A stretch of 5,270 bases of DNA, from positions 1 to 5,270 of the forward strand of contig DAHXOQ010000212.1 of the NCBI GenBank assembly GCA_027364815.1, read 5' to 3'. Shown in pieces: positions 1-4,940 of the stretch; within the stretch, counting starts at the first letter, position 1, and each line of letters starts with the position of its first letter. The DNA comes from Acidobacteriaceae bacterium. Its GTDB lineage: Bacteria > Acidobacteriota > Terriglobia > Terriglobales > Acidobacteriaceae. The notes under the pieces were generated by a model. That model saw only the letters and a list, made by a program, of their open reading frames with translations. It ran no database searches and was not told the origin of the DNA. The position numbers and the translations under genes were made by a program.

Positions 1-265
1 TGACGCCTGAGGCCGCATTGGCCTTCTCGTAATACGCGCGAAATTGGCTTTCCAGCGTAAAGTACATGCGCTTGGCCTTCTGCTTTGCGCGCAGTTGCAG
101 GCCATAACCCACGATCTTGGCCTTGCGGTCGCGACCGTGCTGGCCAGGAGCAAAATTCCGCTTCTCTATGGCGCACTTGTCAGAAAAACACCTGGGACCC
201 TTCAGAAATAACTTGATGCCTTCGCGACGGCAAAGGCGGCAGACTGCTCCTGTATAACGTGCCAT
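1..265 (-). CDS. rpsD: 30S ribosomal protein S4, N-terminal part (cut by window edge)
   Basis: S4 is a primary 16S rRNA-binding protein that nucleates 30S assembly on the 5' domain. In many bacteria it also represses its own mRNA. The 88 codons visible start MARYTGAVCRLCRREG. Four cysteines, C9, C12, C26 and C31, match the zinc-binding knot of the Thermus S4 type, so this is the zinc-containing (C+) form. A conserved FAPGQHGRDR stretch follows, then the basic helical region (GLQLRAKQKAKRMY) and the start of the next helix. The S4 RNA-binding domain lies beyond position 1 and is not seen. The ATG at 263-265 follows a strong AGGAG at a 5-base spacing. The gene is last in the visible series, 119 bases after rpsK, and rpoA and rplQ would usually follow. 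The spacer in front of it is highly structured (see 289-327 and 338-379). Identity is very secure. Confidence 0.97.
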   Translation of the reverse strand, partial: MARYTGAVCRLCRREGIKLFLKGPRCFSDKCAIEKRNFAPGQHGRDRKAKIVGYGLQLRAKQKAKRMYFTLESQFRAYYEKANAASGV

Positions 266-288
266 TACTTCTCCTAACATCAGGTGAC

Positions 289-327
289 GGCCGGTTTACG
301 TGTCGGCATGACACTTCAATCCCGGCC
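289..327 (-). promoter_or_regulatory. Nested hairpin just upstream of rpsD, candidate leader element
   Basis: On the transcribed strand, GGCCGG (327-322) pairs with CCGGCC (294-289). Inside that, GTGTC (314-310) pairs with GACAC (304-300) around the 5-base loop ATGCC. The internal loop is 7 bases on one side and 5 on the other. The structure ends 23 bases before the rpsD ATG and leaves the AGGAG ribosome binding site unpaired. S4 is known to repress translation through structured leaders in E. coli (ahead of rpsM) and B. subtilis (ahead of rpsD), so a role in S4 feedback is possible. That role is inference; only the base pairing is seen. Confidence 0.4.
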
Positions 328-337
328 CATTAATTTG

Positions 338-393
338 AGCGTCAAGCGTCTGGCAAGTAGCGTCTAGACGCTTGACGCTATACGCTAGACCCT
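338..393. repeat. Heptamer-built inverted repeat between rpsK and rpsD
   Basis: On the plus strand a perfect 14-base inverted repeat has arms at 338-351 (AGCGTCAAGCGTCT) and 366-379 (AGACGCTTGACGCT) with a 14-base loop. A second perfect 14-base palindrome, AGCGTCTAGACGCT, lies at 359-372 and competes with it. The whole stretch reads as 7-base units: AGCGTCA, AGCGTCT, GGCAAGT, AGCGTCT, then the reverse form AGACGCT, TGACGCT, ATACGCT, and a decayed AGACCCT. The last units run into the 3' end of rpsK, whose TAG is at 385-387. No run of U follows the hairpin on the minus strand, so it is not a standard intrinsic terminator. It could protect mRNA ends, weaken read-through into rpsD, or be a dispersed repeat family. 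Confidence 0.8.
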
Positions 394-798
394 TCTACGC
401 TTCGGCGGACGGCAACCGTTGTGCGGAACAGGGGTAACGTCGCGGATGGAGCGGACCTCAATGCCGGCAGCAGCAAGAGCGCGGATGGCGGACTCGCGGC
501 CTGAACCGGGACCCGAAACACGCACATCAACTGTACGCATGCCGTGATCGCGGGCGGCGACGGCTGCACCCTGCGCGGCCTGCTGAGCGGCGAAGGGTGT
601 TCCCTTGCGCGAGCCCTTGAAGCCGAGCGAGCCGGAGGTCTTCCAGCTGACTGTGTTGCCGACGGGGTCGGTGATGGTGACGATTGTATTGTTGAACGTG
701 GCCTGAATGTGAACCAAACCTACCGGCACATTCTTGCGCTCACGCTTTTTGAATTTCTTGTTCTTGGCGGCCTTGCCACCCTGCGCTGGTTTCGCCAT
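385..798 (-). CDS. rpsK: 30S ribosomal protein S11
   Basis: S11 lies on the platform of the 30S subunit, where it contacts the 690 loop of 16S rRNA near the mRNA exit (E site), and it helps in mRNA selection. The protein has 137 residues, slightly longer than the E. coli protein because of a Lys-rich N-terminal tail (about residues 1-22). The core begins at VGLVHIQATFNNTIVTITD. The hallmark C-terminus RDVTPVPHNGCRPPKRRR fills residues 119-136. The ATG shares one base with the rpsM stop (TAATG) and there is no strong Shine-Dalgarno of its own, so translation is probably coupled to rpsM. The gene ends with a TAG directly after the universal KRRRV terminus. This makes TAG a genuine stop in this genome, which matters for interpreting map. 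Identity is certain. Confidence 0.98.
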   Translation of the reverse strand: MAKPAQGGKAAKNKKFKKRERKNVPVGLVHIQATFNNTIVTITDPVGNTVSWKTSGSLGFKGSRKGTPFAAQQAAQGAAVAARDHGMRTVDVRVSGPGSGRESAIRALAAAGIEVRSIRDVTPVPHNGCRPPKRRRV

Positions 799-1178
799 TA
801 CTTGGTCACTTTCTTCTTGCCGGCAACCGTTCCCTTACGGGGACCCTTGCGGGTGCGGGCATTGGTGTGCGTGCGCTGACCGCGCACGGGCAGCGACCGC
901 TTGTGACGGTTGCCGCGATAGCTCTGGATGTCCATGAGGCGCTTGATGTGCATGGAGACGTCCTTGCGGAGATCGCCTTCCACGTTGCCCTCGTCCTCAA
1001 TGACCTGGCGGATGCGGTTGACCTCGTCTTCGTTCAGGTCGCTGACCTTCTTCATGCCATCAACATTGGCCTTGGTCAGAATGCTTGCCGCTCGGGGGTT
1101 GCCGATACCGAAGATGTAAGTGAGCGCGATTCTGATCTGCTTGTTGCGGGCCAGATCGACGCCTGAAATACGTGCCAT
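798..1178 (-). CDS. rpsM: 30S ribosomal protein S13
   Basis: S13 sits in the head of the 30S subunit, contacts the P-site tRNA through its basic C-terminal tail and forms bridges to the 50S subunit. The 126-residue protein begins MARISGVDLARNKQIRIAL. The helix-two-turn-helix part includes YIFGIGNPRA (21-30). The family signature RGNRHKRSLPVRGQ lies at residues 88-101, followed by the Lys/Arg-rich tail. The frame stays open for 18 more codons upstream, but the ATG at 1176-1178 is chosen because MARI is the conserved family N-terminus and an AGGA lies 8 bases before it. The gene opens the alpha-operon part of the cluster (rpsM-rpsK-rpsD) after a 223-base non-coding gap, and its stop overlaps the rpsK start by one base. 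Confidence 0.98.
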   Translation of the reverse strand: MARISGVDLARNKQIRIALTYIFGIGNPRAASILTKANVDGMKKVSDLNEDEVNRIRQVIEDEGNVEGDLRKDVSMHIKRLMDIQSYRGNRHKRSLPVRGQRTHTNARTRKGPRKGTVAGKKKVTK

Positions 1179-1401
1179 TTGCGAATTCCTTTTACTGCTG
1201 GTTGTGTGCCCCCGGCCTTCACCGGTTCGCACGGGTTCCTGCGGTTTGTCCTCTCAGGGGTTCATCGCAAGCCTTAACTCAAGCTAACTAGCCCCTTGGC
1301 GTTTTCGTCCCAGATTGTCCGTTCCTGTTCTCAGCGGTTTTAACTGAGAACTGACAACTGAGAACTCGTCATTGGAGGTTCCGCACACATGCCAGGCTGA
1401 A
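1179..1401 (-). other. Non-coding spacer between rpmJ and rpsM
   Basis: This 223-base gap is the longest non-coding stretch in the window. No conserved small protein or RNA was recognised in it. It holds the heptamer repeat at 1342-1369. Close to rpsM it also holds a small two-step hairpin: GTGC at 1206-1209 pairs with GCAC at 1229-1232, and CCGG at 1212-1215 pairs with CCGG at 1222-1225 around a 6-base loop. In E. coli the region ahead of rpsM is the target for S4 repression and also carries a promoter. I saw no convincing -35/-10 pair here, so either function remains speculative. Confidence 0.6.
1327..1369. repeat. Heptamer direct repeat with an inverted copy
   Basis: Three consecutive 7-base units, AACTGAG (1342-1348), AACTGAC (1349-1355) and AACTGAG (1356-1362), are followed by a partial unit AACTCGT (1363-1369). 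An inverted copy, GTTCTCAG at 1327-1334, can pair with CTGAGAAC at 1344-1351 (9-base loop) or at 1358-1365, giving two alternative 8-base stems. There is no U-tract on the minus-strand transcript. The repeats are non-coding. The 7-base period equals that of the repeat at 338-393, although the unit sequence differs. Confidence 0.75.
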
Positions 1402-1515
1402 TTAGCCCTGACGCTGCTTGTGCTTTGCGTTTTCGCAGATGCCACGCACCACACCGTGGCGAGTGATCACCTTGCACTTGACGCAAATCTTTTTCACGCT
1501 TGCGCGTACTTTCAT
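1402..1515 (-). CDS. rpmJ: 50S ribosomal protein L36
   Basis: L36 is the smallest 50S protein; it stabilises 23S rRNA folding late in large-subunit assembly. Reading the minus strand from the ATG at 1513-1515 gives 37 residues, beginning MKVRASVKKICVKCKV and ending ENAKHKQRQG before a TAA at 1402-1404. The zinc-ribbon ligands are C11, C14, C27 and H32, so this is the zinc-binding (C+) paralogue. Length is exactly typical. A purine-rich stretch (GGAGAAGGG) precedes the start, its AGGG part 10 bases before the ATG. The gene sits in its usual place between infA and rpsM. It is shorter than most ORF cut-offs and easily missed, but the sequence match is unambiguous. Confidence 0.97.
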   Translation of the reverse strand: MKVRASVKKICVKCKVITRHGVVRGICENAKHKQRQG

Positions 1516-1539
1516 TGTGTTACTGCCCTTCTCCGCGCG

Positions 1540-1567
1540 ATTAAAAAGTCACCGTGCGGCATTACAA
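1540..1567 (-). promoter_or_regulatory. Weak sigma70-like promoter match ahead of rpmJ
   Basis: On the minus strand, TTGTAA (1567-1562) is followed after 16 bases by TTTAAT (1545-1540). This matches the -35 consensus at 4 of 6 positions and the -10 consensus at 5 of 6. It lies in the infA-rpmJ spacer, about 25 bases before the rpmJ start. A match of this quality arises by chance fairly often in an AT-rich spacer. It is listed only as the best candidate for an internal promoter serving rpmJ and the alpha-operon genes. Confidence 0.2.
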
Positions 1568-1610
1568 AAACTTGGTTTGACCCAGTAATCCGGCCCATAA
1601 AACTGCCCGA

Positions 1611-1829
1611 TTATTTGTAGCGGTAAACGATGCGTCCACGGTTGAGGTCGTAGGGGCTCAATTCAACAGCCACCCGATCACCAGGGAGAATACGGATAAA
1701 ATTCTTGCGCATTCTGCCAGATACATGGGCCAGTACCTCGTGATTATTCTCGAGCTTGACCTTGAACATGGCGTTCGGCAACGTTTCAATCACCGTCGCC
1801 ATTACCTCAATCGCGTCTTCCTTGGACAA
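1611..1829 (-). CDS. infA: Translation initiation factor IF-1
   Basis: IF-1 binds the 30S A site during initiation and works with IF-2 and IF-3 to select the initiator tRNA. The protein is a single OB-fold of 72 residues, the same length as E. coli IF-1. Conserved segments are SKEDAIEV at the N-terminus, ETLPNAMFKVKLEN, the RNA-binding SGRMRKNFIRILPGD, and the C-terminal VELSPYDLNRGRIVYR. The start codon is TTG at 1827-1829. It is fixed by alignment to the family N-terminus (M-S/A-KED) and by an AGGAG 5 bases upstream; no ATG or GTG nearby would give the conserved start. The gene follows map after 64 bases and precedes rpmJ by 95. The TTG start may lower its expression relative to the ribosomal proteins. 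Confidence 0.97.
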   Translation of the reverse strand: MSKEDAIEVMATVIETLPNAMFKVKLENNHEVLAHVSGRMRKNFIRILPGDRVAVELSPYDLNRGRIVYRYK

Positions 1830-1851
1830 ACCGTCTCCTAATCCTACTTAA

Positions 1852-1879
1852 GGCTTTCGCCAAACTCCGATTCGCGGAG
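1852..1879 (-). other. Pair of small hairpins in the map-infA spacer
   Basis: On the transcribed strand, CTCCG pairs with CGGAG around a 5-base loop (1879-1865). Three bases later GGC pairs with GCC around GAAA, a GNRA-type tetraloop (1861-1852). The unit sits between the map stop (1894) and the infA ribosome binding site. No U-tract follows, so it is not a standard terminator. It may influence infA translation or mRNA processing. The stems are short and could be fortuitous. Confidence 0.3.
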
Positions 1880-1893
1880 CCAGCCGTTAAAAC

Positions 1894-2646
1894 TTAGTCG
1901 GTTAAAATCCTTGCGCCCTCGGCGGTCACCGCAACGGTGTGCTCGAAATGCGCGCTCATGCTTCCATCGGTGGTCACGGCCGTCCAACCATCGGCAAGCA
2001 CCTTGACATCCGGTGTGCCTACGTTGACCATCGGCTCAATTGCGATGACCATGCCCGCCTTCAACTTCATTCCCTGACCCCGCTGCCCATAATTCGGGAC
2101 TTGAGGGTCCTAGTGCATCTTGGTTCCAATGCCGTGGCCGACAAAGTCGATGACGACGGAGAAACCGGCATCCTCAACCACCTTCTGGACCGCGGCTCCA
2201 ATGTCGCCGAGATGTGCGCCGGGCTTTACCTCGGCAATTCCAGCCTGCAGTGAGGACTCGGTGACACGGAGCAATTTTTCCGTGACCGGGTCAATCTTGT
2301 TGCCGACGGGGACGGTAATCGCCGCGTCGCCAAAATATCCATCGATGATCGCCCCGCAATCCACGCTGACGATATCGCCTTCCTTCAGAATCCGTTTCGC
2401 TGAAGGAATCCCGTGCACCACCTCTTGATTGACCGAGGTGCAGAGCACACAGGGAAAACCATGATAGCCCTTGAATGCAGGCTTGGCGCCGAGTTCCTTG
2501 ATGCGCGCTTCAGCTGCATTTTCAAGATCCAGAGTGGAGGCGCCGGGCACAACCAGCGCACGCACCAGCTCAAGAACCTCGCGGACGATACTGCCGGCAC
2601 GGCGCATCTTCTCGATCTCGGATGCTGACTTCAGTACCACTGCCAC
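1894..2646 (-). CDS. map: Type I methionine aminopeptidase, interrupted by an in-frame TAG
   Basis: MAP removes the initiator methionine from new proteins in the cytoplasm using two divalent metal ions. The frame runs 251 codons from a GTG at 2644-2646 to a TAA at 1894-1896 and aligns without gaps to E. coli numbering. Ligands D96, D107 and H171, substrate-contact H78 (E. coli H79) and H178 lie before the interruption. Codon 179 is TAG (2110-2112) where a Glu (GAG) is expected in the motif H-E-D-P-Q-V. Beyond it the frame continues intact with the last two metal ligands, E204 (IAIEPM) and E235 (HFEHT). A product ending at codon 178 would lack both and should be inactive. GTG is preferred over the TTG at 2650-2652 because GGGGAG lies 8 bases before it but only 2 before TTG, and because MAVVLKS matches the family start. 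The gene may be truly mutated, read through, or carry a sequence error; the last is simplest because map is normally essential. Confidence 0.9.
2110..2112 (-). other. Premature amber codon in map
   Basis: The minus strand reads ATG CAC TAG GAC CCT at this point, while the family has His-Glu-Asp/Glu-Pro. One G-to-T change (GAG to TAG) explains it. There is no frameshift, and the following 71 codons remain a normal MAP C-terminus. The codon lies inside the family signature (G-H-G-I-G...H...V-P-N-Y), at a position the signature leaves unconstrained. Confidence 0.95.
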
Positions 2647-2716
2647 CGGCAAATCTCCCCATTCAACCCACGTTTAAAGACACGTACAAAACACATGATG
2701 CCGTCGCAGATTCCGC

Positions 2717-3433
2717 TCATTGATTGCGGCGGAGCCTTTCGATGGCCCTCTTAATTTCGGTAGTCACTTCATCTACCGAGAGATCCCCATCCACTTCAAC
2801 AAAGCGGCCCTGTTGACGATAATGTTCGATGACAGGCGCGGTAAGGTCCGCATAGGCCTTCATGCGGCCTTTGTAAACCTCTTCTGTGTCATCGGAACGC
2901 TGCGTCAGCTCGCTTCCATCAACATCGCAATATCCAGCCCTTTTAGGCGTATGCATGAAGACGTTGTAGATGCGCTGGCATTGTGGACAGTTCCTGCGGC
3001 CCGTAATACGCCGCAATAATTGATTATAGTCCACATTGATTTTCACGGCAACCAGAGGAATCGTAAAAAGAATATGCGAATCAACCCACAATGCCTGCGG
3101 CAGGGTGCGCGGGAAACCATCCAGAATGAATCCGTTATGTGTATCAGGCAAAGCCAGACGGGCTTCGACCATCTGGTTCACCAGATCATCGGAGACAAAC
3201 TTCCCCTCTTTCATCAGTGCATCGGCAACCTTGCCAAGCTCCGTTCCCTGCGCAACATTCGCTCTCAGCAGGTCTCCGGTAGAGATTTGCGGGATCCCCC
3301 ATAGGCGAACTAACTCCTTTGCCTGCGTGCCTTTACCGGAACCCGGCGCACCCAGCAAAAGAATCGGGCCGGGAGTGACAAGTTTCGTCAATTCCCGGCC
3401 AGTTGTTGTTGCAGATACCTTCGAGGAGGTCAC
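2717..3433 (-). CDS. adk: Adenylate kinase (zinc-LID, long form)
   Basis: Adenylate kinase interconverts ATP + AMP and 2 ADP in the cytoplasm and maintains adenylate energy balance. The 238-residue protein has the P-loop GAPGSGKGTQ at 28-37, the AMP-binding STGDLLR at 51-57 and DGFPRT at 105-110. It has a long LID with C149, C152, C169 and D172 (C-x2-C-x16-C-x2-D), the Cys3-Asp structural zinc site seen in B. subtilis-type enzymes. RSDD at 179-182 supplies a catalytic arginine. The start is GTG at 3431-3433, within a GTGA overlap with the secY stop and with GGAAGG 8 bases upstream. This gives about 20 residues before the first beta strand (PGPILLLG), longer than usual. A TTG at codon 15 would give a conventional N-terminus but has a weaker ribosome binding site. 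Position after secY is standard. Confidence 0.97.
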   Translation of the reverse strand: MTSSKVSATTTGRELTKLVTPGPILLLGAPGSGKGTQAKELVRLWGIPQISTGDLLRANVAQGTELGKVADALMKEGKFVSDDLVNQMVEARLALPDTHNGFILDGFPRTLPQALWVDSHILFTIPLVAVKINVDYNQLLRRITGRRNCPQCQRIYNVFMHTPKRAGYCDVDGSELTQRSDDTEEVYKGRMKAYADLTAPVIEHYRQQGRFVEVDGDLSVDEVTTEIKRAIERLRRNQ

Positions 3434-4815
3434 CAGGTTTTCCTTCCGCGAATCCCGCCGGATCGCGCTGAGAAGCCGTCATAATGTCGCATCACAAGCT
3501 GAGACTCAACTTGCGAAACCGTGTCCATGGCTACGCCGACCACGATTAGAAGCGAAGTGCCGCCGAAGTAGAAGGTTACGCCAAGCCCGTGTGTCATGAA
3601 CAATGGCAAACGCTCAAAGAATGAACCAAGCAATGGCAGATGGTCAAGTCGAATTCCCGAGATGATGAGCACGGGGATAATCGAGACAATGATCAGATAG
3701 ATGGCGCCCACCAGCGTGATGCGGGTGAGAATGTCGTTGATGAAATCCGACGTGCGCTTGCCGGGGCGAATGCCGGGGATAAAGGAACCCGACTTGCGGA
3801 ACTGGTCGGCAATATCATCCGGGCGCATCACGATGGAGATGTAGAAATACGCAAAGAAGATGATGAAGAGCATATACATCAACTCGTAGCCAGGTTCACC
3901 GGGGCTGATGGAGCGAATGATCGAGTTGAGCCACGAGGTGTTCTTCACAAAATCCATCTGCGAGACGAGCGATGGGACGGAAAGAATGGAACTGGCGAAG
4001 ATGACCGGCATGACACCGCCCGAGTTCACCTTCAACGGCAGATGCGAGCTCTGCCCGCCCATCATGCGGCGGCCGACAATGCGGCGCGCGGATTGAACCG
4101 GGATGCGACGCTCGGATCGCTCGACAAAGACGATGAAAGCCACAACTGCGATCATGCCTGCGAGTAGCAGAAGAACCCAGATAGGCGTAAGTGTTCCCCA
4201 TGCGCCGCTCTGCACCTTTTCCCACAACTGCCTGACGCCACTGGGCAATCCCGCGACGATACCCGTGAAGATGAGCAGGCTCATTCCGTTGCCGATGCCG
4301 CGATCCGTAATCTGTTCACCAAGCCACATGATGAAGGCCGTTCCGGTGGTCAGCGTGAGGATGGTCATGGCGACAAATCCAGCGCCCGGATTGAGCACCG
4401 CATTCATCTTGGTGAGAATGGTTGCCACGCCGATAGCCTGAAGCGCAGCCAGAATAACCGTCATGTAACGGGTCCACTGCGTAATCTTGCGGCGGCCAAG
4501 TTCGCCTTCCTTCTGAATGCGCGCCAACGGTTCGTAAATGACGGAGAGCAGTTGGAAGATGATCGATGCCGTGATGTAAGGCATGATGCCGAGGGCGAAG
4601 ATCGTCATACGACGAAGATTGCCGCCGCCAAAAAGATCGGCGAGACCAAAGAGCGAGCCGCCTTGCGAGCTGAACATCTGCTCAAGCGCGTGCGCATCAA
4701 CGCCGGGCGTTGGAATAAAGGCGCCAAAGCGGTAAACAGCAAGAATGCCTAGCGTGAAAAGTACACGCTTGCGGAGATCGGGGATGCGGAAAATATTGAG
4801 AAACTTCTCGAGCAT
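3430..4815 (-). CDS. secY: Protein translocase channel subunit SecY
   Basis: SecY is the pore of the SecYEG translocon in the inner membrane; it exports unfolded proteins driven by SecA and inserts membrane proteins delivered by ribosomes. The 461-residue sequence has ten hydrophobic segments. It shows the first membrane helix near 18-36 (ending FIPTPGVD), the plug region GLADLFGGGNLRR at 57-69, and GEQITDRGIGNG at 166-177. The cytosolic loop ERSERRIPVQ is at 232-241, and LPLKVNSGGVMPVIFA at 259-274 starts the seventh helix. IPGIRPGKRT at 346-355 includes R350, equivalent to the essential E. coli R357 in the SecA/ribosome-binding loop. FGGTSLLIVVGV at 417-428 is the tenth helix. The ATG is certain because an in-frame TGA lies one codon upstream. 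Its Shine-Dalgarno is weak (CGGA about 10 bases before). The TGA stop overlaps the adk start by four bases, implying translational coupling. Confidence 0.98.
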   Translation of the reverse strand: MLEKFLNIFRIPDLRKRVLFTLGILAVYRFGAFIPTPGVDAHALEQMFSSQGGSLFGLADLFGGGNLRRMTIFALGIMPYITASIIFQLLSVIYEPLARIQKEGELGRRKITQWTRYMTVILAALQAIGVATILTKMNAVLNPGAGFVAMTILTLTTGTAFIMWLGEQITDRGIGNGMSLLIFTGIVAGLPSGVRQLWEKVQSGAWGTLTPIWVLLLLAGMIAVVAFIVFVERSERRIPVQSARRIVGRRMMGGQSSHLPLKVNSGGVMPVIFASSILSVPSLVSQMDFVKNTSWLNSIIRSISPGEPGYELMYMLFIIFFAYFYISIVMRPDDIADQFRKSGSFIPGIRPGKRTSDFINDILTRITLVGAIYLIIVSIIPVLIISGIRLDHLPLLGSFFERLPLFMTHGLGVTFYFGGTSLLIVVGVAMDTVSQVESQLVMRHYDGFSARSGGIRGRKTW

Positions 4816-4881
4816 TTTTCAGATCCGTCATGGCGCCTTCATGCGCGCCCGCAGGAAAAATCTTGTGTGACTTACGCGCTG

Positions 4882-4911
4882 TGAAAGTTGATTGTTCTCA
4901 CTTTCATCAAC
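4882..4911 (-). other. Two mutually exclusive hairpins in the rplO-secY spacer
   Basis: Plus-strand TGAAAGT (4882-4888) can pair with ACTTTCA (4900-4906). Alternatively GTTGAT (4887-4892) can pair with ATCAAC (4906-4911). The two stems share bases, so only one can form at a time. They lie about 70-100 bases before the secY start in the 116-base spacer, which otherwise shows no gene or clear promoter. Stems of 7 and 6 bases with loops of 11 and 13 are modest. A switch-like role is conjecture. Confidence 0.3.
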
Positions 4912-4922
4912 GCGCCGGAAGA

Positions 4923-4940
4923 GCCGCTTGCTTAAGCGGC
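4923..4940 (-). other. Short hairpin over the rplO stop codon
   Basis: GCCGCTT (4923-4929) and AAGCGGC (4934-4940) form a 7-base stem with a 4-base loop. The stem includes the last alanine codons and the TAA stop of rplO. No U-run follows on the transcript, so it is not a normal terminator. It could pause transcription or slow 3' degradation between rplO and secY. Confidence 0.35.

Noticed and set aside
338..379. Inverted repeat as a rho-independent terminator for rpsK
   Set aside because: The 14-base stem is strong, but neither strand has a U-tract after it, and rpsD is expected to be co-transcribed.
544..937. Plus-strand open frames opposite rpsK and rpsM
   Set aside because: They are antisense shadows of two unmistakable ribosomal protein genes.
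1179..1232. N-terminal extension of S13 by 18 residues
   Set aside because: The frame is open, but the conserved family start MARISG with a good AGGA 8 bases upstream sits at 1178, and the extension resembles no S13.
338..1369. Repeats as a CRISPR or insertion-sequence remnant
   Set aside because: The units are 7 bases with no spacers of CRISPR size, there is no transposase fragment, and no flanking target duplications were seen.
1894..2109. The map region after the TAG as an independently translated small protein
   Set aside because: It is only the second half of a single catalytic domain. The first internal ATG (GQGMKLKAGM) starts within the fold, and no independent function is plausible.
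3036..3599. Plus-strand open frame of 187 codons opposite adk and the end of secY
   Set aside because: It spans two conserved minus-strand genes and their overlap, has no family resemblance, and is explained by GC-biased codons on the other strand.
3640..4167. Long plus-strand open frame (175 codons), rich in Asp, His and Arg, opposite secY
   Set aside because: It is wholly antisense to a secure secY reading frame; its charged composition is what the complement of hydrophobic codons yields. No recognisable domain or ribosome binding site was seen.
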